Positions 20,713 to 31,584 of a DNA stretch of 64,000 nt are shown here, piece by piece. The position numbers and the translations under genes are program-made. Numbering within the stretch: the first letter of the stretch is position 1; every line of letters begins with the position of its first letter. Location of the stretch: positions 9,203,206-9,267,205 of the forward strand of contig JAVMKO010000020.1 in assembly GCA_032164245.1 (NCBI GenBank). The letters are read 5' to 3'. This DNA is from Sternotherus odoratus (Eukaryota > Chordata > Testudines > Kinosternidae). The notes below the pieces were generated by a model. That model saw nothing but the letters and a program-made list of their open reading frames with translations. It did no database searches and had not been told where the DNA came from.

Positions 20713-20720
20713 TGAAAATA

Positions 20721-20968
20721 AGGGCTGGTCTACCCAGTTATGTCAATCAGAGGGGTGAAAAATCCACTCCCCCGAGTGATGTAATTAAGGTGACTCAACC
20801 CCTAGTATAGACAGCGCTAGGTCGACCTAGTTACCTCCTCTCAAGGAGGTGGAGTAACTATGGCGACAGGAGAACCCCTCCAGTCGATGGAGTGAGTGTC
20901 TACACTGATACATTACAGTGGTGAAGATGCAGCTCTTCCTCTGTAGTGTTTCAAGTGTAGCGTAGCCC
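20721..20968 (+). mobile_element. Non-autonomous DNA transposon, GTCTAC-type ends, second subtype
   Basis: The left end is 'agggctggtctacccag' and the right end is 'caagtgtagcgtagccc'. The inside has the diagnostic 'gtgaaaaatccactcccccg' and 'caaggaggtggagtaactat'. The structure matches a turtle repeat whose ends read 'gggctggtctacact'. No target duplication is obvious. Confidence 0.7.
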
Positions 20969-21239
20969 AAGTCACCGCTTGGATTCCCTGGTGATAATTG
21001 CGGTGGTGACACCTAAGAGATGTATTTCATGATTAATCACATGTGTGGAAGTCAAAAATTCCCTTTTAACCAAAACCTGAAGAAAAAGGAGTTTTTGAAA
21101 GAGACAAATTATAATAATAAAAAAAATGGCTGAAAGTACTTAAAATTTCCCAACTAGCTGTAATGTAAAGCATTTCGAAAACACTCACATTGAGCAATGT
21201 TCCTACCTCCCCCAGTTACTGTGAGCACCAGGCTCTTCC

Positions 21240-21840
21240 TTGTTACCCTGGCCCAGAAACTTGAAGTCCTCTTTAATTCCTCTCTTTCTCTCTCTCTCCC
21301 CTGCCTTTCTCCTCCCATTGTCTGAACCATCCCCAAATCTTCCCCTGGCTAGTCCATGCCCTAGTTATCTCTTGGATATCACTTGGATTACTCAAGCCTC
21401 CTTTCCTCTGACCTCCCTTCTATCCCTATTCCAATGAATCCAAAAACATTTCTCCAAAATAATTCTCCTCAGCTGCGCCTCCCAGCTAGAGACATTTTGC
21501 TGGCTTCTGATCATCTTCCTCACAGCGTTTAAACTACTCTTTTTCAAGTTGTGCAGTTTGGCGTCTAGCTACCGTATTTCTTCCTCCATCACATCATCCC
21601 CGTTTGCTCCATTCAGAACCATTTCCAACCTCTCTCCTTTTTGTCTCCTTTCTCATTCCCGTCTTCATGAGTTCCCCCCCCACACACTCCTGCCACTGTG
21701 CTAACACAAGGAAAGCTTTGTCGCTTTCTCCTCCCACAAAATTTCCTTAAAGGTCACCTGTTCCATGACTCATGATGATCTTTCTCCTCGTGTATGTATT
21801 CTATTAATCAGTTTTGTTTTTCCAGTGTTCTAACTCATGC
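21240..21840 (+). mobile_element. L2-like LINE 3' region
   Basis: The pyrimidine-rich text follows the L2 3' layout: 'tatctcttggatatcacttg', 'gacctcccttc', 'tggcttctgatcatc', 'ctccattcagaaccatt' and 'ccttaaaggtcacctgttcc'. It is heavily diverged and codes for nothing. A different CR1-clade LINE is possible. Confidence 0.5.
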
Positions 21841-22001
21841 CTTTGGATAGTAAACCCTTCAAGCAACCTGATTGGTGTGACACATTGCCATGCACACTTA
21901 CAACCCTACATAAACAATGCTTTGTAAACATTTAGAAAGGGCTTCAAGATCCTTAGATGGAAGGTGCTTTAGAAATGCAAAGTTTCTGTACACACTTATG
22001 A

Positions 22002-22024
22002 CAATAATAATAATAATAATAATG
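22002..22024. repeat. (AAT)n simple repeat
   Basis: About seven AAT triplets lie directly before the minisatellite. Confidence 0.8.
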
Positions 22025-22030
22025 AAAAAT

Positions 22031-22670
22031 CTCTCCATTGTGATAAAAGCAGGCAAATATTGAATACTTTTGTAAATGCTCCTGCAGTAATAAAAATAAA
22101 GCACGCTATTCTGGGGGTTCTCAAACTTTTGTACTGGTGACCCCTTTCACATAGCAAGCCTCTGAGTGCGACCCCCCTTATAAATTAAAAACACTTTTTA
22201 ATGTATTTAACACCATTATAAATGCTGGACACAAAGCCGGGTTTGGGGTGGAGGCTGATAGTTCGTGACCCCCCATGTAATAACCTCTCAACCCCCTAAG
22301 GGGTCCCGACCCCCAGTTTGAGAACCCCTGCGCTATACAAATACTTACGTATATCTCCCCCAGTAAAAGGAGTTGACTATTGAATGCTTGTATAAATCTC
22401 CCCATTGTATTGAAAGTAGGCTATTATGTAGACTTAAACAAAGCACTCACCACAATTAAAGTAAAGTAGTCTGTTAAAAATGTAAATCCCCCACCATAAT
22501 AAAAGTCAGCTAAGATATAACAAAACGTAGTTGGACCACCCCGCCAGAATAAAAGTAGAGTAGACTCTACAGGCGCTTCCATAAACCTCACCACCATAAT
22601 AAAAGCAAAGTAGACATTCTACAGAAACCTTATTCCCCATAATGAAAGCAAATTAGCCAGGCAAATACCA
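22031..22670. repeat. Diverged minisatellite, about nine units of 43-51 bp, split by a hAT insertion
   Basis: Units share the pattern 'ctcaccaCCATAATaAAAG' followed by 'taaaGTAGact', then a variable part ending 'tgtaaat'. Unit starts are near 22031, 22079, 22355, 22398, 22445, 22488, 22535, 22586 and 22631. The second unit is broken by the hAT element at 22112-22330. Units differ at many positions, so the array is old. I do not recognise the unit as a named satellite. Confidence 0.7.
22112..22330 (+). mobile_element. Non-autonomous hAT-type transposon ('ggttctcaaac' ends)
   Basis: The ends are 'tgggggttctcaaac' and 'gtttgagaacccctg'. The flanks carry the 8-bp duplicate cgctattc (22104-22111) and cgctatac (22331-22338) with one mismatch. 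End sequence and duplication length both fit the hAT Charlie-like group. The 219-bp body has no transposase. It sits inside a unit of the minisatellite, so it is younger than the array. Confidence 0.8.
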
Positions 22671-22679
22671 CAGGCATCT

Positions 22680-23365
22680 GCCAGTAGAGTCCCTGATCTA
22701 TTTTGAGTAACTTGGAGCATCTCGGTTCCCACCAGCCATCTTGACGTGCGGCTGCACTGTAAATTGCTTAGGGAGAGAGCCAGCCCTCTAGCAGTCATAA
22801 AATAGAAATGCTGCCGGCTGCTCGAAACAATGGCTGCTTTTCCTTGGCTGTTTTCTAAATTTAATTTTTATGCTCCTGCAAGTGGCCCAGAATCCTGACT
22901 CTAGTTTCAGGCAACGGGGGTTTTCTCTGGCGTGTCCGTCTGTCTCTTTATCTAACCGCTCGCTCGCCCTCTCGGCAAGAGGGGGAAAGATCCGTGCATG
23001 CGTAACACTCACTCTACTTTTCGCAATGTGTCAAGAGTTCAGTGACAGACACCTCTGATGGGCTCTGGGGCCGAAGCCAACCTGCCCACCGGCCTGTGAC
23101 GACTTGCCTTTTTTCTGGACAGGGTTCGTGGTGCTTTACCTACCACTTTAAAGTGACAAGGGGTCACTTTGATTTTTGTGAAGTGTCAGGAAAAGGGACT
23201 GATAAATGTGTGTGTGAAGGGTGAGATTCACTCTCAGTTATTTCCTTCGAGTGATGTTAAAAGCGTCACCTTCTCTCCCTCACCCCTCTGGCCTCCATAT
23301 TGTGTGGCATGGGTGCCACAAAGGCAGAGATGCTTGCAGAGGTTGGGGAGGGAGAGGGAGGGGGG
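22680..23365. other. Unassigned non-coding sequence
   Basis: No gene or repeat is recognised. A modestly CpG-containing patch lies near 22960-23000. Confidence 0.3.
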
Positions 23366-23371
23366 GGGTTG

Positions 23372-23465
23372 AAAGCTGCCTAAGGGATTTGGATGCCTAA
23401 TTGTCATTGGAAATTGATGTGAACTGAGCTTCCAAATCCCCTTTGGGCAAGTGTGAAAACCCCAT
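23372..23465. repeat. Palindromic 'cctaagggatttgga' repeat
   Basis: 'agctgcctaagggatttgga' is balanced by 'ccaaatcccctttgggcaag', with 'cattggaaattgatgtg' between. It belongs to the 'aaaggcacctaag' palindrome class. Confidence 0.5.
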
Positions 23466-23944
23466 CTCAATGGCCTACAATTTACTGAAGGTGGTGGCCA
23501 GCCTCCCATCAACTTCAACAGGAACGGGATGGGACCCTATCCTCTTGAAGTCAAACTCTGGGACCAGGAAATGGGAACTGTTCCTCCAGTGAAGGCAGTT
23601 ACACTAGATTCCCTGCACCGCTTAAGCCATTAGCATGGGGCCTAGTGGCACACAGAGCTTTCTGCATTGGGGTAAATTTCACTGGTGTGTCTGAAGGCAA
23701 GTTTAGTCCATAAGGCTCTGCTCCCCAGTGATGACACTGGTAGACCCTCAGCTAAGTTGAGGGTAATCAAATCACATTCTTCAGGACATAAAATGATTGG
23801 AACAGAGGTCTGGAAGAAATCTTCAAGTACAGCATTGCGCAGCTGCCTGTGTTGATTATGAAGTTCTTGCCTTCCCTGAAGCATTGTGTATTGGCAACTG
23901 CTGGAAGCTAGATACCATTCTTGTGGGGCCAATAGTCTGACCCA

Positions 23945-24175
23945 GTGTGGAAGAGAAATGAACGGATGGTTGTGTAGTTACAGCGAAGGATTAGGACCTG
24001 GTTTCAATTCTCAGCTCTGCCACAGACTTCCTATGTGGCCTTGGGTTAGTCACTTTGCTGCTCTGTTGCCCCATTTGTAAAGCGGGGATTGTCATGAAGC
24101 TAAATTAATGTGTCGTAGGTGCTCCAATTGCATAGTGATAGTGGGGAGGGAAGGTTTATAAGTAAGTAGGTAAAA
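23945..24175 (+). repeat. MIR/CORE-SINE-like copy
   Basis: Order: 'ggtttcaattctcagctctg', 'gtggccttgggttagtcact', 'gttgccccatttgtaaagcg', and tail 'gtgctccaattgcatagtga'. Confidence 0.7.
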
Positions 24176-24179
24176 AAGC

Positions 24180-26385
24180 TGTATTGCAATATATGACAGA
24201 GTTTTTGTGAATGAACCAGGGAAAAAGAGAATTATTAATAATATATGCAAGTGAATGGAATTCTAAACAAACTGAATTATGGATCTGCAGTTTATACATT
24301 ATTTGGAATACTTTGTTTTAAAACTGATAATTCAGCTAAAAGGCTCAGATTTGTCTTTCCCTGCTTGGGTGATATTTTATGAGACCTCACGTGTTTTTTG
24401 TGGGTTTTTTTTTTTTAAATCTTAATCCATTTCCAGCCTGCCTCAGCTCCCAGTAAACTAAACTCCCAACAAATACTGTAAGTGGTTATCAGTCAGTTAC
24501 AGGCTCTGGGTTATTTCGGTTAGACCCTAACTTTGGAAATGCTTCTCTTTCTGTATTCCCTCATCAGATCTCGGCCAGATAACGGCCCAGACCTGGGAAC
24601 ACGAGATTTTAATGTAAAATGAATAAGTATCCTGAGACTGAAGCCTGTCACGAGGGTTCATCTGGAATCACTTAGCACAGGGAAAATTCACTAGAAGCTG
24701 CAACTTGAGTTAACACTGGAGTTTAAAGGTGGCACACAATGAAATCCTCTTAATGTCTCAACAGTCTGATGTTGACAAGTTCGTTTCATTAACCCCAGTT
24801 GCGGCAAAATCCAAACCCTTTATTCGATACCATCAGGCAAATAATTTTAGGGAATTTACATTTTATTCTGAGATGTCCGTTCATAAAAATATTCACTCGC
24901 CATGGCTGCAAAGAATTTAAAGGCCCGATTTCCACCAGTGATTGTGACTCTCCTTGAATTTGCTTAGATTTGTGGGTGCTGAAAATTGAGCCCTAAATTT
25001 TAAACAAGGACTCTTCCCAGCTGAGGTCAGTTAATTTGCATGGAAACCTTTGGGCTCTTTTTTGCAGTACACAAGGAATGGAAATTCTAAACACTGGGAC
25101 ATGGATCAGTTCAACAAATAAATAGGAGAGAAATACAGGAAATCATATCCAAATATTACCAGTCTTTGGTTGAAATATACTGTATTTTTGGCAGCTAGCT
25201 CCTACTTTGTCATTTTCCTAAGGCTTTTGCCCAGAATATTATGAGTGATTCTAAAGATGTCGAATAGCCATTCAGCTTCTAAAAGGGCCTACAAATTGTT
25301 CTGGAAGTTAGAAAGCTTGAACAGTGTTTAATAGCTGTTTGCGGTAGAGATTGCCAAATTGGCTAAATTATAAGGATTTCAATTCTAAAGTGGGGGAAGA
25401 ACATGGAAAAAATTGCGTGAAGTTTTTTAGAACTATAGTCAATGATGATTTAACAAAAGAAGTAGTTTATTTTCATAAAATACGTGATGCAATGCAGTTT
25501 ATTATATGAGAAGAATTTTTTTAGATAAGAAATGAACATGGGAAAACATCTACATAATAGAAATATTTATTTCATTGGCAAAATTGGCTGTTGGTTTGAA
25601 TCCTATCTAAGAAGCTCAGAAAGATTAATTTAGCAGTGTAAATCTAACCACATCTGTTCATCTTCAGGGTTGTAATTTTTAACTTTTCATTGGCAGCCAT
25701 GTGAGCTCTGAACTAATATAACCAGAAACCCGTGTTGCTTAAACAGAATTCTCTTGTACTCTGATTTTTTAAAAAAATTCTTCCTAATCACCCTTTGTGT
25801 GATGCCAATTTATAATTTTGAAGAATAACTTTGATGTAGAGAGCTAGAGGAGCGTTTTCCTTAAATTCTGTGGGAACTACATTTACCCTAACCACAAAGC
25901 TTCAGCTTAATATTTATGTAACCATAAGGATATCCACATGCTCTCAACTCCGGTTCTCAGCCAAATATTTTATTTTGATTTAAAGTTTACAGTTCACACA
26001 ACTTAGATAGAACTTAGAACAAAACCTGATAGAGATGAGTTGCATATAGTATTTACAAATAGCAGGGTAGAATTTGAAGGTGTTTGAGTCTATGAATCCA
26101 TAAATACACATGTAGGAATATGGATGCAGCAATTCTACTGTAGATTCTTAGTTAAGGTACTGTAGTAACTGATGTAAAATGATCAGAAAATATGATTAAT
26201 GTATATTTGTCTAAATTGGTCTTGCTTTTTTGTAGCAAATATTTTTCAAGCTTAATGACCAACTTAGCTACATTTAGCTACATATATATGACCAAACACA
26301 TGACATGATATAATTAATATTGAAATTATTAGTATTTGTTGTTTTACTTAGGGATATTGATCACATATAAAACTCCCATTCTGAT
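24180..26385. other. Repeat-free AT-rich block
   Basis: I recognise no repeat, gene or exon across about 2.2 kb, which is unusual for this window. Such blocks are where conserved regulatory elements would be sought. A single sequence cannot show conservation. Confidence 0.3.
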
Positions 26386-26389
26386 AGAC

Positions 26390-26450
26390 ATTATATAGAC
26401 ATGGTGTAAAAAGCCAGTCCCTGCCCCAAAGAGTTTCCAAGGTGGCCAAT
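26390..26450 (-). repeat. SINE tail fragment
   Basis: 'agtccctgccccaaagagtt' is the reverse complement of the common SINE tail 'ctctttggggcagggact'. Only this part is preserved. Confidence 0.5.
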
Positions 26451-26454
26451 TTTG

Positions 26455-27600
26455 CATGACACCAAACTGCAGCAAATTTTGAAACTATAGCCATAATGAG
26501 TTTATGGGAGCTAATGAACAGCTTAGACTGCAGTTATATTTAATTGGAAATTGATGCAAACTTTTATCTTTTGATGAGTGGAGAGGGACCCAGTTTAAAA
26601 GATCTAAAACACTGAATTATTGGAGCAACTTAATATTCCTAATTAATCTTTTTGCCTCTAGTTTTCTATTTTAAAGGAGAACTGGCTAGTTCTCTACCCG
26701 TGTCAGCTTAGTAACAACGGGGGAGGAGCAGCCAGTAGCTTGATTGTTCTGGATGAACTATCAGCGATCCATTGGGAATACTGGTACTTTGACCTCTCTG
26801 ACCCTCAAAGTGCTGAGTGTGGAAAATGTGAAGTCTCCATGGACCTCAATATGCACAAGATGTCAGAAAAATGCAGTTCTTGGAAAATGGTACCTTTAAA
26901 AAAAAAGGGGAGGGGGGAGGTTGTGCGAGAATTACAGTTTTCATTCTTTTTTTTATCCCCAAATGTATGTTTTCCTGTTTTCCCCTTGGATAATGTGTGT
27001 TGCATTTAGGGTGTTTACAGCTTTTGTACTCTCAGACCAAGTGAAATCAAAGCTATTAAGGAACACAGTCGCAGTGCAAGTTGCATTGTCTCTCCCAAAT
27101 TTCCGTCCTGGTGCTAGGATCTCCTTTATAAACACCCTTCTCGCATTTAGCCAGAATCTCTGCTGAACTTTATTAAACTCCCTGCAACTCCTTTTAGAAT
27201 TAAGGGTCAAACTGTATTTCAGTTTTGATATTAGAGTGTTTCCTTGGCAACATTTTCCATGTGGAGACAAACAAGGCTATGGATCAGGAACTTGCTTTTC
27301 CGATCTCCCAAGCACTGTTTAGTGTAGTGGGCAGAGCTCCGTACGAGGATGTACAATAACAACTCTGATTATGGGCTGGCTGTTTGGGGCTGATGCTGCA
27401 ATTAAGGATTTACAATAATTTCCAGTTTATTCCAGCATCCAGAGATGTGTACAGTGAGCATAATATTAGAATTATGGATTAAACTTCCTGTCAGGTTTGT
27501 TGGACGGGCCAGCTTATTTTGTCTATGAGAGTAGAAGGACATATTCGATTTAAAGCTTATCTGGTGTGTCTGGTTTTACACATACACACACACACTTAAT
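26455..27600. other. Unassigned non-coding sequence
   Basis: No repeat or supported exon. The frame at 26740-27009 is uninterrupted for 89 codons but has no recognisable domain, and its end is low-complexity. Confidence 0.3.
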
Positions 27601-27624
27601 AATACTGCATGTGAACTAACAGTT

Positions 27625-27820
27625 AAGAATTCAAGGTTCTCTTCCACCTACTTGCTATACTTTCTCCAGCAAGTTGTTTCCTTTCCCCACGCCTCAGTCA
27701 CCTCATCTGTAAAAGGGGGGAAATGTAGCTCAAAGGGACATGGAGATCTGATTTAATAATGGTAAAACCTTCTGGGAACGTCACCTATGAGTGCAAAATA
27801 GTAGTGGTATGTGTGTGTGT
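27625..27820 (+). repeat. MIR/CORE-SINE-like copy
   Basis: 'cctcagtcacctcatctgta' with 'aaaagggggg' marks the core end, and 'cttctgggaacgtcacctat' lies in the tail. The head is poorly kept. Confidence 0.55.
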
Positions 27821-27824
27821 TTAC

Positions 27825-29765
27825 AATGCCTACCACAATAGGGCACTGATCTCAGTTGAGCTGCTACTACAGTCTATTGTAACACAAAAAATAATTGCTG
27901 AGGAACTAATATTCACTTGTATAACTCAAACATGAATGATTTTTAAAAAATCCTAAACTGATATTCCATAAATTAGGTGCAGTCTTTTAGGTATATTAAA
28001 ATAAACTAACTATACAAATTTGTCAAAATGGCCAAGATAATTAGAATATGTCAGAGAAAAAAGGCTTTGTTTATTTATAGTCATTTCTCCTTGAATTAGG
28101 CACAATTTTCATTATACAATGTCTGCATCTTGAACATGTAAATATCAGAATGGCTCCAAAGGAGCCATGTTTCCATAGAATAAGTTTTTTGTTTGTTTTT
28201 TTATAGAAGAAATCAGGCCTGGTTCTCATTTACCTCACCTCGCTAGTATATATTAGAATTATTCTCACATTTGAATTGCCAAAGTAGTGCAAAAGAGCCT
28301 TAGTTAAATAAGAATCAACCCCATTATGTTTAATTAGAGGAATGATCACACTGTGCACATATATTTTTATTCACAAAAATCCTTAAATGAAGATTCAAAT
28401 GTTTAGGGTTTCTGCCCTTCTTCCCTCCCCTCCCCTCCCCAAGCAAATCAAACTAAACCTACCTTACTTCATATTTACCTGAGAGACCAAACATCGCTAT
28501 TGGTGGTTTTCCGGGCTGGCAGGTAAATAATGAACACTTTACAAAACCACCTAATTATGTCATTACCCTAGATATAGCATTTGTCCCTTGAGTAAATTAT
28601 GTGTTTTATGAACTTGGTAGAAAATTTAATACACACAACAACATTTAAATAACATAAGAGGGGAAGGAGGCTGTTTTATTTATTTACTTTTCCCCCTCCT
28701 GTAAATGGACTTTATCCTAGAAGTGTAAAGTTCTGGCAGACGTCTTTCTTAATTCATACCATTCTGCTTTTGCCTTTATTTTCATGAGAGCCGGAGTTTG
28801 TCAGTATCAGCCTTAACTTTAAATTTCCTGGGTTTTTTTTTTTGTCGGCTTAAGCCAGACACTTAACCTTATTTGAAAGTATTTTTCTTTATTAATTTTT
28901 TTTCCGGTCGTAGCAGAACTGTTATGAAAAATTGAAAAAAGACTCCGCGCTGACATTTGGCTCAAACAATTTTGAAGCCCAAAGTTATGTTTTGAAGTTT
29001 CTTAAAACAAAATGGAGTTGAAAAATGCTGGGTTTTTCTCCCCAGAGAGAGAGGGGAGGGGGGAAAAAGAGGTTTGTCCCTGATTTTGACTTAGTAAATA
29101 TACTTTTAAAAATCCAGATGCATGGTTAAAGTCAATGACTCAAAAAACAGTAAATAATATACCAGACTTCGCTAGAGAAAAGTGTATCTATCGCTGAGCT
29201 TAAAGAGCCCGTAACAAGTAGATGATGTAGGGATATTTTTTATCTGTTCATGAACCTTAAGCAAGTGTGACATACATTAACCTATCCATATTAGTGAGTG
29301 ATTTAAAATATCAGCCAACATTTGCCTGCAATAAATTCTGTTGTAAACTACTCCTTCTGGACCCTCATGCCATATCATTCAGGGCTCATAAATCAGAATC
29401 CAGAGTGTGTTGCTTGAATCTTGCCCCAGGATGGTTTGTGTCTGGAAATGGGGGTGTGTGTTTGTTCTCTCCCAGATCAACAAAGACTCTAACTGGATCA
29501 GTCTCTGCTTCCGGTTCCAATGTATGTTGTTACCTTCTGATGGCAGCTCATTGGCTAAGGTGAAGTGTGCTTTTTGGGCCTCCGTGCCAGTGACTGCATC
29601 CATGAAGAATGCAAAGTTGGCAGTTTCAACACCGATTCCAAGAACTGAATGGGACCTGGGGGTGGGACGTCCCTTCCACCACCAAAAATTGTCCTTGGAG
29701 ATTAGGGTTGAGGGTGATAGGTGGAAGGTTTGCCTTGATTCCTTCCCGGGCCGTAGACATTTTGT
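27825..29765. other. Repeat-free AT-rich block
   Basis: About 1.9 kb without a recognised repeat or gene. It contains a pyrimidine tract near 28415-28445 and a purine tract near 29040-29070. It is a candidate region for conserved non-coding elements. Confidence 0.3.
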
Positions 29766-29774
29766 GAATACAGA

Positions 29775-30080
29775 GAGAAGTCCAGTCGTGAGGTTGGGAG
29801 TTGGGAACTCTGGGTTCAGTTCCTTGCTCTGCCACTAACTTCCCCAGTGACATTAGTCACCTAACCCTTTTGAGGCTCAAAGATGCAGATCAGTGTCTAC
29901 TGATACCTTCCAAAGCACACCGTCAGGAGAGGTGCTTGAATACCATAGAACATTTAGCCCCCTCTCTCTCTCAGCCTCAGTTCACCTTCTGCCCAGTGAG
30001 ACTGGCAGTGCTGCCCTACATCAGAGGGGTATTGTGAAGATACAGACATCAAAGGATTGTGAGGTGCTTGTGAGGACGTA
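29775..30080 (+). repeat. MIR/CORE-SINE-like copy with an internal insertion
   Basis: The head and core 'gttcagttccttgctctgcc' and 'agtgacattagtcacctaac' end near 29865. The later 'gcctcagttcaccttctgcc' and tail 'gattgtgaggtgcttgtgag' resume near 29970. About 100 bases of unrelated sequence lie between. Confidence 0.6.
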
Positions 30081-30184
30081 AGAGTGAGAAAGAGAGAGGA
30101 CCTGACTGAAATGGGCAGTGGGATTCGTACAGCTGGTGTCCACCCACTGCCCAGTTTTGTTTTGTAGTAACAACTTGCAAAGGT

Positions 30185-30305
30185 GGCGCTCTTTGGGGCA
30201 AGGGCCACTGCTGCGTTCTGTGTTTGTACAGCACCGAGCACAATGGGTTGCTAGTTCTTCACTGGGGGGTCCTGGGGCTACCGTAATACAAATAATACAT
30301 AATAG
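30185..30305 (+). repeat. SINE tail fragment
   Basis: 'tctttggggcaagggccact', 'tgtttgtacagcaccgagca' and 'taccgtaatacaaataatac' form the second SINE tail type without a head. Confidence 0.65.
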
Positions 30306-30309
30306 TCTC

Positions 30310-30810
30310 CACACTTCAGTCACACTCGCTGCTGACAGTAAGACTGTCCCAAGAATAAATACAGTACACTTAAGAGAACTCTGTGATGCTTGTGGCATTG
30401 GGTCTCTTCCATCAGATGTGGAAGACCTTGGACAAACTCACCCAAGAGCAGCTCTGCTTGTGGTGGGTTATTTTGTTAGGGGAAGGGAAAGCAAAGCCCC
30501 AGGTTTGCAAGTCTGCAGAGAGCTTAATTAAACTGATTTGCTGTTGCCTAAAATACACCCACACCTGCTTCTCTGGTGCTTTGAGAGGCGCCAGTCCCAT
30601 GAGGCCAGGGAAGGTGGGGGAGGGGATGGGACTGGAGCGTAAAATTGCTGGTTGTTTTGTTTCATCCCCGTCTATGCGTTTTGAGCTTGTTCCTCTGCAT
30701 TTGAATCTTTGCAAGGAGGCTAAAAAAACATCAGTACAACTTAATTTACAAAAGTGCTGGATGAAAATTTGAGCACGCCTAAGTAATTTTACATTCTCAA
30801 GGTTTGGGAA
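30310..30810. other. Unassigned non-coding sequence
   Basis: Overlapping open frames on both strands lack any domain. No repeat is recognised. Confidence 0.3.
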
Positions 30811-30814
30811 AGGA

Positions 30815-31355
30815 ATCATTTTTGTTTTGTTCCAAAATTCTATAGGAAATTTTAATAGAAAATGTTTGGGTTTTTGGGTTTTCTTGATTTTTGGGGTGTT
30901 TTCCTTCTCTTTATCTTGGTTTTCCTTTTAACCCCTTTTTCTATTTTTCTACTGAAAAAGGAGGTAGGAAAAGGGGGAGAATGGGAACAAAAATGAAAAT
31001 GATAATTTTGTATTTTTGGATTTGAAAAATGGAAAACGTTGGGGTGTGGAAAACAATTTCTCTGACAAAAATGGAAATTGGTTTATTTTAAAATAAATGG
31101 CAATTTAGAAATATTTCAGTTGGGAAACATCAAAATGGCCTTACATAAATGTTGCAACATTATAATATTTCATACTTCATACAAAATATAAAAATAATAT
31201 TAGGTAAAAATAAAAAGAAAATGAAAAGAGAATGTCAAAACAAATCATTTCATAGACATTTTTTCCATTAAAAATGTTGTTCAGCTCAACACTTTCCCAC
31301 AAAACATTTCAATGTAGACAAAATATATTTTCTGGTGGAAAAATATTCCAACAGT
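30815..31355. repeat. TTTTC/GAAAA-rich dispersed repeat, possible
   Basis: Long alternation of 'gaaaatgtttgggtttttgg', 'ggaaaatgggg'-like and 'aaaaatggaaattgg' blocks forms a compositionally distinct tract. It resembles stretches at 37.9 kb and 38.8 kb. The family is not identified. Confidence 0.4.
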
Positions 31356-31429
31356 AATTTTCTGACCAGCGTTAGGAGTTCTGACCAGCATCAGTCTGGT
31401 TCAAGAAGCAGAGAATCTGATTCACCAGT

Positions 31430-31580
31430 ACTTTGTACCTTCCGCCATTTACAAGGTTCAAGCTGGGTGTAAAATGCTACCCACCTGGTGTGATTAGGAT
31501 CTTTACACCTCCTTTACGTGCATGTAAACAGCTGAACAAGGTGTAAGGCAGTGGAGAATCATGGCCAGTGAGTGAGCAGG
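31430..31580. repeat. Palindromic-type repeat fragment ('ggtgtaaaatgctacc')
   Basis: 'gctgggtgtaaaatgctacc' and 'aggtgtaaggcagtggagaa' flank 'gatctttacacctcctttac', in the style of the old amniote palindromes. The call is weak. Confidence 0.3.
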
Positions 31581-31584
31581 CATG

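Noticed and set aside
26740..27009. Possible exon with 'MIVLDELSAIHWEYWYFDLS'
   Set aside because: An acceptor-like pyrimidine tract lies upstream, but the frame ends in low-complexity sequence and matches no family I know.
29407..29838. 143-codon open frame, and nearby frames on both strands
   Set aside because: Frames overlap on opposite strands and run into a SINE, which is typical of chance.
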